Shown: positions 35,866 through 45,745 of the stretch, in pieces
Numbering within the stretch: the first letter of the stretch is position 1
Layout of the letters: every line of letters starts with the position of its first letter
DNA from: Virgibacillus sp. NKC19-16
Lineage (GTDB): Bacteria > Bacillota > Bacilli > Bacillales > Amphibacillaceae
Assembly: GCF_021560035.1 (NCBI RefSeq)
Contig: NZ_CP074373.1
Span: forward strand, 1,422,001 to 1,486,000
Length of the DNA: 64,000 nt
Reading direction: 5' to 3'
Translations under genes and position numbers: made by a program
Notes under the pieces: generated by a model
What the model was told of the DNA's origin: nothing
The model's database searches: none
The model's input: the letters and a program-made list of their open reading frames with translations, nothing else

Positions 35866-35970
35866 TCATATCTTCTAGGTAATATACCTATTGGAATTAG
35901 CAACTTGGACTTAAATAAGACCGGTTGCTAAGACTTTAACGGACCAATCTCTCTGTCTCTCTGGATAAGA
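35866..35970 (-). ncRNA. SAM-I riboswitch (S-box) 2, upstream of metI-metC
   Basis: Minus strand: TTATCCAGAGAGACAGAG, a diverged GGTCC...CTTAGCAACC core, AGTTGCTAATTCC, and closing AGAAGATATGAAGATA. The element order and following terminator are as in other S-boxes. Represses metIC when SAM is high. Confidence 0.92.
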
Positions 35971-36074
35971 ACAGTAATTTGGAAAAACTTATTTCTCTCA
36001 CTGAATAATTTTCACATGATCAAAACTACCATTTCGGATGTTTGTAAATTAATAGGTGTTTATCATAAAGATAG

Positions 36075-36103
36075 AAAGGCCCCTTATCACTGAAAAGGGC
36101 TTT
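36075..36103 (-). terminator. Weak terminator after the MetE-like gene
   Basis: Minus strand AAAGCCCTT / AAGGGGCCTTT with a bulge; T-tail is poor. Confidence 0.5.
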
Positions 36104-36106
36104 GAA

Positions 36107-37213
36107 TTATCCCCAAATTTCTTTAGAAATGTCAACAATAAATTTTAGTTTTCTCCATTGATCTTCTTCTGTTAATTTATTTCCATGATGGGTTGAAGCG
36201 AATCCGCATTGTGTACTCAAGCATATTTGTTCAAGTGGTACATATTGTGATGCTTCCTGAATTCGTGCTTTTATTGATTCTTTATCTTCAAGTTCACCAT
36301 TTTTGGATGTTAAGACACCAAGTACAACTCTTGATCCGCCATTTGGAATAAATTCTAATGGTTTGAAATCACCTGAACGTTCATCATCGTATTCCAAGAA
36401 AAATCCATCAACTTTTTCCTTTGCAAATAGTTTAGGGGCAATAAGTTCATAGCTTCCTTCAAAAGCCCAATTAGACCGATAGTTTCCACGACATAAGTGG
36501 GTCGTCACGAACAAATCTTTTGGTTTTCCTTCTAATACTTCATTTATAACTCGCAATGCAAGATCAATAAGTGTTTCTCGTGAATATTTACCATCATTAA
36601 ACGGGATATCTGGAGAAGAAAGGCCAGCAATATAAACATCATCAAATTGTAAATAGCGAACTCCAGCATCGTAAAACGCCTTTAATGCATCACGATATGT
36701 TCTTATTACGTCATTTGCATATTCCTCAATGTCAGGATAGATACTCTCGTCGATAATTCCCTCATTAAACAGTTGATTAGGACTAGGAATCGTTTGTTTG
36801 GCAACCGCACGACCATCAACAATTTTATTAAATTCAACAAAATCTTTTATAAATGGATGGTTAGGATTAAAGGTAACTTTTCCTATATTTCGGATATTAT
36901 ATTTTTCCGTTTCCTCATTACCATGGAAAATATATCCTATATCGGGGACATATCCCTCTATACCATTCAAATGTTCTAAGAAATCGGTATGCCAAAATCT
37001 ACGTCTAAACTCACCGTCAGTTACTGCTTCTAATCCAACTTCAATTTGTTTGTCAACGATTCGTTTAATTTCTTTTGTCTCAACTTCACGTAATTGTTCT
37101 GCTGTAATATTTCCTTCTTGGAATTCCTTTCTCGCTTCATGTAAATTCTCTGGTCGTAATAGACTTCCAACTTGATCTCCTCGAAATGGTGCTTTTATTA
37201 ATGTGATTGACAT
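36107..37213 (-). CDS. MetE-like cobalamin-independent methyltransferase (YxjG/YxjH type)
   Basis: A 368-residue protein corresponding to the catalytic half of cobalamin-independent methionine synthase, as in B. subtilis YxjG/YxjH. Zinc and homocysteine-binding elements are in place: HVGSLLRP-like DQVGSLLRPENLHE, RYLQFDDVY, TTHLCRGNYRSNW (His/Cys ligands), FFLEYDDERSGDF (Glu) and the final Cys in LSTQCGFAS. It probably transfers a methyl group to homocysteine or a derivative; the donor is uncertain because the N-terminal folate half is missing. It is 64 bp downstream of a homocysteine methyltransferase gene in one S-box-controlled unit. A second copy remains only as debris at 33303-33453. Confidence 0.9.
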   Translation of the reverse strand: MSITLIKAPFRGDQVGSLLRPENLHEARKEFQEGNITAEQLREVETKEIKRIVDKQIEVGLEAVTDGEFRRRFWHTDFLEHLNGIEGYVPDIGYIFHGNEETEKYNIRNIGKVTFNPNHPFIKDFVEFNKIVDGRAVAKQTIPSPNQLFNEGIIDESIYPDIEEYANDVIRTYRDALKAFYDAGVRYLQFDDVYIAGLSSPDIPFNDGKYSRETLIDLALRVINEVLEGKPKDLFVTTHLCRGNYRSNWAFEGSYELIAPKLFAKEKVDGFFLEYDDERSGDFKPLEFIPNGGSRVVLGVLTSKNGELEDKESIKARIQEASQYVPLEQICLSTQCGFASTHHGNKLTEEDQWRKLKFIVDISKEIWG

Positions 37214-37276
37214 TTAAATTCCTTCTTTCTTTTTTATTTTTTTGAAATTAGTGTTATCGTTCCATAAATCTATCTC

Positions 37277-38326
37277 TTAAGCTTTTAACCGATAGTTCAA
37301 ATTGTGTTCTTTTAGTGTTTTGTCTTTTCCAAATAAGAAATGCTTTTCCATGTCGGGGGAGTATTTTGAATTCACGGCTTCAACACCCACCGCCTCAGCC
37401 ACTGCACGCAGCATTGCTGGTGATGCACCACAACATAAACCAATATAATTTATACCAATTTCTTTTGCTTCCTTTGCCCAGGCTGCTAATTCATAACGGT
37501 TATGATAAAGTGGATCCAGTGCAGTCGGGAAAGTTGTTTCTAATGGTAAATGACAACTACATCCTCCGTCCGGTAAATTAAAGAATGTTGGATTTTCTTC
37601 GGATGTGCGGTAAGGAATTGGTAAGCCACCAACATATCCGTTTACGGCTTTTCTTATGTCAGCTAAATATGGTTGCATTGTGTCCGGACCACGGAAACAA
37701 TTCATCCCAACGACCAATGCGCCTTTTTCTGAAAGTATTTTGCAAGATTCATCTACAGTATAACCATCTCTTAAAATGTTTTCCCCCATTAGTCCAAGTG
37801 TGATAACAGCTGGTAATCCTTGTTTAAGAATCTCTTCCAGTGCAATGAGTGCTTCTTCATGATAGTAAAATGTTTCACCATTAATGAAATCGACGCCTTC
37901 TTCCTTGCACCAACTTGTCATTTCAGCAAACATATTTCTTACCTGTTGCTTTGATTCAGCATCTTCTGGGTCAAAGAGATTGGTGTTGGAAATATTTCCA
38001 GCAACTAATGCTTCTTCTATTGGATGCTCTTTAGCAACTTCTTTTGCTAAACGGATGGCATTACGATTGAGTGGTTCTAACAAGTCCTCCTTACCGATAA
38101 TACGCATCTTTTCTCGATGTGCATTATATGTAAATGCAAGTACAACATCTGAACCAGCATTCATATAATCCCTATATGCTTGTTTAAGTGCCTCGGGGTT
38201 ATTCAATGCTACTTCAGGAACAAAGGAACCAGCTTGTAAGTACCCCCTTCGTTCTAATTCGAATAAATACCCTTCCCCAGCAATCACTGTTCCATCTTTA
38301 AGACGTTCCTCTAAACTGCGCTTCAT
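37277..38326 (-). CDS. Betaine-homocysteine S-methyltransferase-like enzyme
   Basis: A 349-residue zinc-dependent homocysteine methyltransferase. The N-terminus GEGYLFELERRGYLQAGSFV and the following LAFTYNAHREKM resemble eukaryotic-type BHMT more than MmuM; zinc-binding cysteines appear in VGMNCFRGPD and GLCCGASPAM. Homocysteine would be methylated to methionine with glycine betaine (or a similar donor), sensible in a salt-adapted cell rich in betaine; the donor is inferred. ATG preceded by GGGAGGAG. First gene of the S-box 3 operon with the MetE-like gene. Confidence 0.88.
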   Translation of the reverse strand: MKRSLEERLKDGTVIAGEGYLFELERRGYLQAGSFVPEVALNNPEALKQAYRDYMNAGSDVVLAFTYNAHREKMRIIGKEDLLEPLNRNAIRLAKEVAKEHPIEEALVAGNISNTNLFDPEDAESKQQVRNMFAEMTSWCKEEGVDFINGETFYYHEEALIALEEILKQGLPAVITLGLMGENILRDGYTVDESCKILSEKGALVVGMNCFRGPDTMQPYLADIRKAVNGYVGGLPIPYRTSEENPTFFNLPDGGCSCHLPLETTFPTALDPLYHNRYELAAWAKEAKEIGINYIGLCCGASPAMLRAVAEAVGVEAVNSKYSPDMEKHFLFGKDKTLKEHNLNYRLKA

Positions 38327-38405
38327 ATCTTTTCTCCTCCCGGTTACATATTTTCTAAGAATTTCTCAAACGCCGTGTTTATGGATAGCGTTTTTGGTAA
38401 TTACT

Positions 38406-38443
38406 CAAAAATAAAACCCCCTTCTTAGAATAAGAAGAGGGTT
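38406..38443 (-). terminator. S-box 3 regulated terminator
   Basis: Minus strand AACCCTCTTCTTA / TAAGAAGGGGGTT with a 3-base loop, then TTTTATTTTT. Confidence 0.92.
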
Positions 38444-38463
38444 AGACATCGTTCGCTAATTGC

Positions 38464-38567
38464 TCTTCTTATCTTCATGCATACGCTTCTGGAATTGGCA
38501 CAGTACTAAAAAAAGTCCGCTGCCGAGGCTTCAAAGGGCCAGTCCCTCCACCTCTCTGGATAAGAAA
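38464..38567 (-). ncRNA. SAM-I riboswitch (S-box) 3, upstream of the methyltransferase operon
   Basis: Minus strand: CTTATCCAGAGAGGTGGAGGG, GGCCCTTTGAAGCCTCGGCAGC, CTGTGCCAATTCC, closing GAAGATAAGAAG. Textbook S-box order followed by a terminator. It lies back to back with S-box 4 on the opposite strand, about 250 bp apart. Confidence 0.96.
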
Positions 38568-38751
38568 AATATTTATTCAATTATTGATTAATAAACACAT
38601 TACAGCTGTTTTTATAGAAAGTCAAGGAAAGAATTATAATTTTTATAATTTTAGATGGAGTATGGAAAGATAACAATAAAAAGAACGTATATTAAAAGGC
38701 GCCCCTATTCTGGAAATTTTAAAATTAAATATACTTTTTCTGAAATATCTG

Positions 38752-38780
38752 TTGACTTTTCCGTTTTTTCAGTATATAAT
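38752..38780 (+). promoter_or_regulatory. Sigma-A promoter of the cysH operon
   Basis: TTGACT, 17-base spacer, consensus TATAAT, 40 bp before S-box 4. Confidence 0.85.
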
Positions 38781-38819
38781 AACTTACCAAGTTAATAAAA
38801 TTTAATTTTACGCATTTTT

Positions 38820-38926
38820 TCTTATCGAGAGAGGTGGAGGGAAAGGCCCTTTGAAGCCTCGGCAACAGGTTACGTTAAACACTGTGCCAACTCCTACAGG
38901 CTATATGTCTGGAAGATAAGAAGAGT
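38820..38926 (+). ncRNA. SAM-I riboswitch (S-box) 4, upstream of cysH
   Basis: CTTATCGAGAGAGGTGGAGGG, GGCCCTTTGAAGCCTCGGCAAC, CTGTGCCAACTCC and closing GGAAGATAAGAAG. As in B. subtilis, the sulfate assimilation operon is placed under SAM control. Confidence 0.97.
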
Positions 38927-38953
38927 CGATGGCTAAATATAATGTAGTAGCAT

Positions 38954-38988
38954 ATCCTCTTCTTACATGATAAGAAGGGGATTTTTAA
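38954..38988 (+). terminator. S-box 4 regulated terminator
   Basis: ATCCTCTTCTTA / TAAGAAGGGGAT stem with a 5-base loop and TTTTTAATT. Confidence 0.92.
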
Positions 38989-39036
38989 TTGGTATTTTTG
39001 ATTTCAACATATACTTTTTATTTGGAGGGATGACAT

Positions 39037-39771
39037 ATGACGAACTACTCGGTCAGCTATAATGATTTCCCGGGAGACCCTTTTAAGGATTGGGATCCAA
39101 CAGATGCTACTAAAGGAGCCACGAGAGTTTTGCAATGGGCTTACGAATCATACGGTGATTCCGTTGTTTATGCATGCAGCTTTGGCGCGGAAGGCATCGT
39201 ATTAATTGATTTAATCTCCAAGGTGAAAAAGGATGCGGAAATTGTTTTTTTGGATACAGAGATTCATTTTCAGGAAACGTATGAACTTATTGACAAAATA
39301 AAAGAAAAATATCCTGAACTTCGTATTCATTTAAAAAAGCCTGACTTAACCCTGGATGAACAGGCGGAACAATATGGCTCTGCTCTATGGAAGCGCCAGC
39401 CTGACCAATGTTGTTTTATTCGAAAAATAAAGCCTCTAGAAGAAGCATTAAGTGGTGTTCCTGCATGGATTTCCGGTCTTCGCAGAGAACAGTCTCCCAG
39501 TCGAAAGCATACGGACTTTGTTAATAAAGATGAACGATTTAAGTCCATCAAAGTTTGCCCGTTGATTCATTGGACTTGGGATGACGTTTGGGAACATATC
39601 CGAGTTAACAACTTGCCTTACAATGATTTGCATGATCAAGGTTACCCAAGTATCGGCTGTATACCATGTACTTCTCAAGTAACGGATTCTGATGATCCCC
39701 GTGCAGGCAGGTGGGCTGGCCTAGATAAAACGGAATGTGGGCTTCATACTGCGGGGAATAATTCTAACTAG
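39037..39771 (+). CDS. cysH: Phosphoadenosine/adenosine phosphosulfate reductase
   Basis: Reduces APS or PAPS to sulfite with thioredoxin. 244 residues; the P-loop-like SFGAEG lies at 48-53, the active-site Cys is C234 in ECGLH, and C125-C126 plus C208/C211 (QCCFIRK, GCIPCT) are the four ligands of the [4Fe-4S] cluster typical of APS-capable reductases. The cluster suggests it can use APS directly even though an APS kinase gene (cysC) ends the same operon. Ribosome site GGAGGG. First gene behind S-box 4. Confidence 0.95.
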   Translation: MTNYSVSYNDFPGDPFKDWDPTDATKGATRVLQWAYESYGDSVVYACSFGAEGIVLIDLISKVKKDAEIVFLDTEIHFQETYELIDKIKEKYPELRIHLKKPDLTLDEQAEQYGSALWKRQPDQCCFIRKIKPLEEALSGVPAWISGLRREQSPSRKHTDFVNKDERFKSIKVCPLIHWTWDDVWEHIRVNNLPYNDLHDQGYPSIGCIPCTSQVTDSDDPRAGRWAGLDKTECGLHTAGNNSN

Positions 39772-39918
39772 ATTCATCCAATTCATATAGTTATGGAAAC
39801 GTATGGACATAAATCCTAGTAAACAGCTCTAATTACAATGTTTTATGTTACGAAAGCTATCCAACTGCCGGCTATACAGTTAAAGAAGAAAAATTATTCC
39901 TTTGTGAGGTGACTATAA

Positions 39919-41766
39919 TTGCAGTTACAGGTAATGAACAGTCCTTTTAATCAAGAACAAATAGATAATCTTAACCGCCTTCTTCCAACATTAACGGAGG
40001 CGCAAAAAAATTGGCTGAGTGGATATCTGGCGGCTCCTCAGACAGCGGGATCTCCTGATTCTGTTGTGCAGAATACGCCAGAGCTTGAAACTTCATCCCA
40101 AAACGTTCAGCAGATAGCTTCCCGTGAAGTGACAGTCCTTTTTGGATCTGAGACTAGTAATGGGCAAACACTTGCCGAGGAGATGCTCGAAAAGTTAGAA
40201 AAACGGGATATCAAGGTTACATTAGCTGCGTTGGATGATTTTAAACCAAAAAATTTAAAAAAAGTCCAGGATTTACTGATCATAACGGCTACCCATGGAG
40301 AGGGGGAACCGCCGGATAATGCTATATCTTTCTATGAATTTCTTCATGGCAGAAAAGCACCAAAACTGGATGATTTGCGATTTTCAGTGCTATCTCTGGG
40401 AGACCAGTCCTATGAGTACTTTTGTCAGACCGGCAAGGATTTTGATAAACGGTTGGAAGAATTAGGGGGTGAACGGATTTACCCACGGGTGGATTGTGAT
40501 GTAGATTTTGACGAACCTGCAGCAGAATGGGCTGAGGGTGTATTAGATAAATTGCAAGTGACGCAGGAGGTTAAGCCTGGAAGTGAAACCGCCCGTACAG
40601 GGCAAGTAGATACTGGGTCACTCAAGGCGGAAAAATCGAACTTTTCAAGAGCCAATCCCTTTAATGCTGAAATTCTAGAAAATTTGGATCTGAATGGAAG
40701 TGGGTCGAACAAAGAAACACGGCATCTTGAGTTATCTATCGAAGGGTCAAACTTGGCCTTTGAGCCGGGGGACAGCTTGGGTATCATCCCTGAAAATGAT
40801 CCTGTCCTGGTGGATAAACTGATTGATGAAATGAACTGGGATCCTGAAGAAACGGTTCCGGTAAATAAAAAGGGGGATACACGCGCATTGCGTGATGCCC
40901 TGCTTACGAATTTCGAGATTACTAGACTGATAAAACCATTGGTGGAGCAGGCAGCACAACTTTTCAGAAATGACGGGTTAAGTGAACTGGTTAGGACAGG
41001 ACGGGAGGAAGAACTAAAAGCGTATCTCGTTGGGCGGGATTTGCTTGATTTGATAAAGGATTTCCCGCCTCGGGAGGTGCCGCCAAGCGAATTTGTACAG
41101 ATTCTCAGAAAAATTCCGGCCCGCCTCTACTCGATTACGAGCAGTTATAAAGCAAACCCGGAGGAGGTACACCTGACAATTGGAACGGTTAGATATAATG
41201 CCCACGGGCGCAATCGGCTCGGTGTCTGCTCTGGACAGTCTGCGGAACGGGCAGAGCTGGGGTCTCTATTACCAATTTATATCCAGCGTAACCCGAATTT
41301 TAAATTTCCAGCCGATGCTAACACGCCGGTGATCATGATTGGACCAGGCACAGGTGTAGCACCTTTTCGATCATTCCTGGAAGAGCGGGAGGAGACAGGT
41401 GTGGATGGTAAAACGTGGTTATTTTATGGTGATCAGCACTTTTCCACAGACTTTCTTTATCAGGTTGAATGGCAAAAGTGGCTTAAGGAAGGTGTGCTCT
41501 CCCGGATGGATGTCGCATTTTCACGAGATCTTGCTGAAAAAGTGTATGTCCAGCATCTTATGCTTGAGAAAAGTGAGGAACTCTATCAATGGCTAAAAGA
41601 AGGAGCTAATGTATATGTATGTGGTGACGAAAAACGGATGGCAAAGGACGTCAATCATACATTGATAACGATCCTTGAACAAGAGGGCGGCATGAGCTAT
41701 GAGGAAGCAGAAGTCTATTTGAAAGATATGCGACAGCAGAAACGTTATCAACGTGATATATATTAA
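39919..41766 (+). CDS. cysJ: Sulfite reductase (NADPH) flavoprotein alpha subunit
   Basis: Carries electrons from NADPH through FAD and FMN to the CysI haemoprotein. 615 residues: flavodoxin/FMN domain about 67-205 (LFGSETSNGQTLAEEM, ITATHGEGEPPDNA), FAD domain with RLYSITSS, and NADP domain with GPGTGVAPFRSFLEER and YVCGDEKRMAKDV, ending in the conserved RYQRDIY. TTG start preceded by GAGGTGA. Separated from cysH by 147 bp, followed 29 bp later by cysI. Confidence 0.96.
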   Translation: MQLQVMNSPFNQEQIDNLNRLLPTLTEAQKNWLSGYLAAPQTAGSPDSVVQNTPELETSSQNVQQIASREVTVLFGSETSNGQTLAEEMLEKLEKRDIKVTLAALDDFKPKNLKKVQDLLIITATHGEGEPPDNAISFYEFLHGRKAPKLDDLRFSVLSLGDQSYEYFCQTGKDFDKRLEELGGERIYPRVDCDVDFDEPAAEWAEGVLDKLQVTQEVKPGSETARTGQVDTGSLKAEKSNFSRANPFNAEILENLDLNGSGSNKETRHLELSIEGSNLAFEPGDSLGIIPENDPVLVDKLIDEMNWDPEETVPVNKKGDTRALRDALLTNFEITRLIKPLVEQAAQLFRNDGLSELVRTGREEELKAYLVGRDLLDLIKDFPPREVPPSEFVQILRKIPARLYSITSSYKANPEEVHLTIGTVRYNAHGRNRLGVCSGQSAERAELGSLLPIYIQRNPNFKFPADANTPVIMIGPGTGVAPFRSFLEEREETGVDGKTWLFYGDQHFSTDFLYQVEWQKWLKEGVLSRMDVAFSRDLAEKVYVQHLMLEKSEELYQWLKEGANVYVCGDEKRMAKDVNHTLITILEQEGGMSYEEAEVYLKDMRQQKRYQRDIY

Positions 41767-41795
41767 GTCGAAGCTAAATGGAAAGGAGCTTAAAT

Positions 41796-43529
41796 ATGGT
41801 GAACAATAGATTTTCACAGCAGAATGGACCTCCGAGCGATCTTGAGCGAATAAAGGAAGAAGGTAACTACCTGCGAGGGACGATCGAAGAAGGACTTCAG
41901 GACCGAATAACTGGAGCAATTTCAGATGAAGATACGAAGTTGTTAAAATTTCACGGAAGTTACCAGCAGGATGACAGGGATATACGAGACGAACGGCGGC
42001 GCAAAAAGCTTGAGCCAGCTTACCAGTTCATGTTGCGTGTACGTGCACCTGGTGGTGTGGCTACACCGGAGCAATGGTTAGTCATGGACGATCTTGCCCA
42101 GAAATATGGCAATGGAACGCTGAAATTGACTACCCGGCAAGCATTTCAAATGCACGGGATACTAAAGTGGAATCTCAAGAAAACAATGCAGGAAATAAAT
42201 GAAGCATTGATGGATACATTAGCTGCTTGTGGTGATGTAAACCGGAATGTGATGTGCAATCCGAATCCGTATCAATCGGAGGTTCATGCGGAGGTTTACG
42301 GATGGGCTGCGAAACTCAGTGAATATTTATCTCCACAGACAAACGCGTATCATGAGATCTGGTTAGATGATGAAAAAGTGGAAGACAGTCGCAGCCCGGA
42401 GGAAATTGAGCCAATGTATGGGCAATACTATTTACCGAGAAAATTTAAAATCGGTATAGCGGTTCCGCCTTCCAATGATGTGGATATCTTTTCCCAAGAT
42501 CTTGGTTTGATTGCCGTGCTAGAAGAAGGAAAGTTGCAAGGGTTTAATATTGCGGTCGGTGGAGGCATGGGAATGACTCATGGAGATACAACCACATACC
42601 CACAAGTTTCCCGAGTGATTGGCTACTGTCCGAAAGATAAAATTATTGAACTGGCAGAAAAGGTGATAACGATCCAGCGGGATTATGGAAATCGCTCGAA
42701 TAGAAAGAACGCCCGCTTTAAGTACACGATCGATGCCAGAGGACTCGATTGGTTTCAAGATGAACTAAATGAAAGGTTAGGATGGAATCTTGAAGAGGAG
42801 CATTCCTATCACTTCGCCCATAATGGTGACCGTTATGGCTGGGTAAAGGGTGACGGCAGATGGCATCTGACTCTATTCATTCAAAATGGTCGTATCAAGG
42901 ATTTTGAAGATTATTCGCTTATGACAGGGCTAAGAGAAATTGCCAAGATCCACACAGGGGATTTCCGACTTTCACCGAATCAGAATCTGATTATTGCGAA
43001 CGTAACGAGCCAAAAGAAAAAGGAAATTAAGGAATTGATCGAAAAATATGGACTTACGGATGGTAAACATAATTCTGCACTAAGGCGAAATTCGATGGCC
43101 TGTGTAGCCTTACCAACTTGCGGCTTGGCTATGGCCGAATCAGAACGATACCTCCCTTCGCTAATAGATAAAATTGAGGTGATATTGGATGAAGCCGGCC
43201 TAAACGAAGAAGAGATCATCATTCGTATGTCGGGATGCCCTAATGGTTGTTCACGTCCTGCTCTGGCTGAAATTGCTTTTATTGGGAAGGCCCCCGGAAA
43301 ATACAATATGTATCTCGGAGGTGGTTTCACTGGAGACCGATTAAATAGCCTTTACCGTGAAAATATAGGGGAAGAAGAGATTCTGGCGATTCTTCATCCT
43401 ATTATTAATCAGTATGCGAAAGAAAGGCAGGAAGGGGAACACTTTGGTGATTATGTTGTCCGTGCCGGTTATGTCGATGAGGTTCTTTCAGGACTTGATT
43501 TTCATTCAACGAATATGGTCAAAAGCTAA
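41796..43529 (+). CDS. cysI: Sulfite reductase haemoprotein beta subunit
   Basis: Six-electron reduction of sulfite to sulfide on a coupled sirohaem-[4Fe-4S] centre. 577 residues with the two ferredoxin-like halves and the cluster/sirohaem ligands in [14 protein letters not shown] and GCPNGCSRP; sirohaem-contacting RVRAPGGV and [10 protein letters not shown] in the N-terminal half. The ATG at 41796 was chosen because AAAGGAG overlaps the earlier in-frame ATG. The following four genes make its sirohaem cofactor. Confidence 0.96.
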   Translation: MVNNRFSQQNGPPSDLERIKEEGNYLRGTIEEGLQDRITGAISDEDTKLLKFHGSYQQDDRDIRDERRRKKLEPAYQFMLRVRAPGGVATPEQWLVMDDLAQKYGNGTLKLTTRQAFQMHGILKWNLKKTMQEINEALMDTLAACGDVNRNVMCNPNPYQSEVHAEVYGWAAKLSEYLSPQTNAYHEIWLDDEKVEDSRSPEEIEPMYGQYYLPRKFKIGIAVPPSNDVDIFSQDLGLIAVLEEGKLQGFNIAVGGGMGMTHGDTTTYPQVSRVIGYCPKDKIIELAEKVITIQRDYGNRSNRKNARFKYTIDARGLDWFQDELNERLGWNLEEEHSYHFAHNGDRYGWVKGDGRWHLTLFIQNGRIKDFEDYSLMTGLREIAKIHTGDFRLSPNQNLIIANVTSQKKKEIKELIEKYGLTDGKHNSALRRNSMACVALPTCGLAMAESERYLPSLIDKIEVILDEAGLNEEEIIIRMSGCPNGCSRPALAEIAFIGKAPGKYNMYLGGGFTGDRLNSLYRENIGEEEILAILHPIINQYAKERQEGEHFGDYVVRAGYVDEVLSGLDFHSTNMVKS

Positions 43530-43575
43530 AAACTAGGAAGCAGAATTTGTGATTCATGTAGAAGGATGTGGTGAA

Positions 43576-44358
43576 ATGATGGGCAAAGTTTATTTAATAG
43601 GCGCTGGTCCTGGAGATCCAGATTTAATTACAATTAAAGGAGTAAAGGCCATCCAGCAGTCAGATGTTATTTTATATGACCGTTTAGTTAACGAAGAATT
43701 ATTAAGTTATGCTTCTAATATGACGGAATTGATTTATTGTGGAAAGCGCCCCAACCAGCATGCATTGACGCAAGAAAAGATAAATAACTTACTCTGTACA
43801 TTTGCAAATCAAGGAAAAACTGTCACCAGATTGAAAGGTGGAGACCCATTTATATTTGGAAGAGGCGGAGAAGAGGCAGAAGTGTTAGCGCAAAACGGAA
43901 TTGCCTTTGAAATTGTTCCAGGTATTACCTCTGGTTCTGCAGTTCCCGCCTATGCTGGTATTCCGTTAACCCACCGGAATTATAGCGCTTCGGTTGCCTT
44001 CGTCTCGGGAGCCAGCAAGAGTGGTGCTGATACTGAAAAATACTGGGAAAATCTTGCACAAGGAATGGATACACTATGCATTTATATGGGAGTAAAAAAT
44101 CTCCCAGCTATTTGTGAGAGACTTATTCGATATGGCCGTGATGCGAATACACCGATAGCTTTAGTACATTGTGGTACGACAGAGAGGCAGCAAACGGTGA
44201 CAGGAACTTTGCAGAACATTGTGAAGAAGTCCAGTACCATCCAGAATCCTGCTATGATTATTATCGGAGAGGTTGTACGGCTGAGAGAAGAGATTCAATG
44301 GTTTGAACAGCGTTCGATTGAAAAGGAAGAGGTCTTTGCTCAGGCTGTTCTTGGATGA
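43576..44358 (+). CDS. cobA: Uroporphyrinogen-III C-methyltransferase (SumT)
   Basis: SAM-dependent double methylation of uroporphyrinogen III to precorrin-2, first committed step to sirohaem. 260 residues with VYLIGAGPGDPDLITIKG, YDRLVN, RLKGGDPFIFGRGGEE and VPGITSGSAVPAYAGIPLTHR, all diagnostic. One of the ATG pair after GTGGTGA is the likely start; a GTG nine codons upstream would add non-family residues. Equivalent to B. subtilis YlnD. Confidence 0.95.
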   Translation: MMGKVYLIGAGPGDPDLITIKGVKAIQQSDVILYDRLVNEELLSYASNMTELIYCGKRPNQHALTQEKINNLLCTFANQGKTVTRLKGGDPFIFGRGGEEAEVLAQNGIAFEIVPGITSGSAVPAYAGIPLTHRNYSASVAFVSGASKSGADTEKYWENLAQGMDTLCIYMGVKNLPAICERLIRYGRDANTPIALVHCGTTERQQTVTGTLQNIVKKSSTIQNPAMIIIGEVVRLREEIQWFEQRSIEKEEVFAQAVLG

Positions 44359-44372
44359 TTGGGGGTTAATGA

Positions 44373-45116
44373 ATGCAAGGAGTTCTATATGTCAGTCATG
44401 GAAGCCGTGTCCCCGAGGCAATAGCTGAAGCATTTACATGTATCAACTCTGTCAAGCGACAGATTGACGTTTCGCTTCAGGAAATTTGTTTCTTGGAGCT
44501 GGCTGGGCCAACGGTAGAACAAGGTATTGAAATGCTTGTAAACCAGGGAGCTTCACGCATCTCTATCATACCTGTCCTGCTTTTAAGTGCCGGGCATTAC
44601 TACAGTGACATACCTGAAGAGGTAAACCGGGCAAAGGAGAAATATTCTTCTATTACATTTACCTATGGGCAACCACTTGGTGTACAGGATCGTTTCATAG
44701 ACGTCTTGGCAGAACGGATAAAAGAGACCCATATACCAGTCAATCCTGATGCAAAAATACTGCTTGTCGGTAGAGGAAGCCGTAATCCGCAGACGAAAAG
44801 GGATATGGAACGAATTGGGGGAAAGTTACAAACAAGGATGAAGTTCAGCCGGGTTGATGTTTGTTTTTTAGCTGCCTGTAATCCTTCTTTTGAAGAAGCA
44901 ATTCAGTCGTCTTTAACAAAAGCGCATTCGCAAATTTTCATCGTTCCTTATTTATGGTTTACGGGAGTACTCATGCATTATTTAGAGGAAAAAATAAGTG
45001 AGTTAAATAACTCAAACAAGGATGTTTTATTATGCCGGCAGCTCGGCGACCATCCTGCGATGAAACAGGCACTGAAGGAACGTGTTTATGAAACTTTTGA
45101 TAAAAAGGATGCTTAA
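44373..45116 (+). CDS. sirB: Sirohydrochlorin ferrochelatase
   Basis: Inserts Fe2+ into sirohydrochlorin to give sirohaem. 247 residues, two CbiX-like halves; the metal-binding His is in VSHGSRVPEA at the N-terminus and a second His in SAGHYYSDIP. Equivalent to B. subtilis SirB/YlnE. Starts 14 bp after cobA and ends two bases before sirC. Confidence 0.94.
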   Translation: MQGVLYVSHGSRVPEAIAEAFTCINSVKRQIDVSLQEICFLELAGPTVEQGIEMLVNQGASRISIIPVLLLSAGHYYSDIPEEVNRAKEKYSSITFTYGQPLGVQDRFIDVLAERIKETHIPVNPDAKILLVGRGSRNPQTKRDMERIGGKLQTRMKFSRVDVCFLAACNPSFEEAIQSSLTKAHSQIFIVPYLWFTGVLMHYLEEKISELNNSNKDVLLCRQLGDHPAMKQALKERVYETFDKKDA

Positions 45117-45118
45117 TA

Positions 45119-45742
45119 ATGGCAGTAATCCCCCTTATGGTCGATGTAGGCGAAAAAAATATCGTGATTATCGGAGGCGGCCACGTCGCTGAGCGGAGAG
45201 TCCAGTCCCTGCTTACGGGTGGCGCTCGTCTCACCGTAATCAGTCCGGAAATTAAGGAAGGGATTCGCTCACTCTGGGAAGAAGAACAGTTAGACTGGAA
45301 GCAAAAATATGTTGAGACGGAAGATCTTGATGGAGCTTTCTTAATAATCGTTGCTACAAATGATTCGGTTGTGAATCAAGCTGTCATCAAGGTTTCACCT
45401 CCGAATTCCTTATTAAATGTTGCGGGAGAAGCTGACCAAGGTAATGTACATTTTCCTGCTCATTTTAAACAAGGAAAATTGTCTGTAGGTATATCAACCA
45501 ACGGTGCAAGTCCTATGCTTTCAGCCAAAATTAAAAATGAGCTTCATACGATTTATGACGAGAGCTATGGAGATTACGTTGACTTTTTGTATGAAAGCCG
45601 TCAATTAATCAAAGACTCCCTTCTGGATAAAATGGCTCAGACATTATTATTAAAGGAACTTTTGTCGGAAAGCTTTTTAAACAAGCATAAGCAGAGACAA
45701 ACGATCGAGTGGCTGAAAAGTTTATGCCGGAAGGGGAGATAA
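45119..45742 (+). CDS. sirC: Precorrin-2 dehydrogenase
   Basis: NAD-dependent oxidation of precorrin-2 to sirohydrochlorin. 207 residues; N-terminal Rossmann site IIGGGHVAERR, then SPEI, ATNDSVVN and the ISTNGASPMLSAKIK loop typical of the YlnF/Met8 NAD domain, and a C-terminal helical domain. The chelatase function is separate (sirB). Confidence 0.94.
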   Translation: MAVIPLMVDVGEKNIVIIGGGHVAERRVQSLLTGGARLTVISPEIKEGIRSLWEEEQLDWKQKYVETEDLDGAFLIIVATNDSVVNQAVIKVSPPNSLLNVAGEADQGNVHFPAHFKQGKLSVGISTNGASPMLSAKIKNELHTIYDESYGDYVDFLYESRQLIKDSLLDKMAQTLLLKELLSESFLNKHKQRQTIEWLKSLCRKGR

Positions 45743-45745
45743 GGA

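Noticed and set aside
40479-40787. Antisense ORFs of 60-150 residues inside cysJ, rocA, metC and other genes
   Set aside because: Shadows of strong coding frames with no ribosome sites or recognisable domains.
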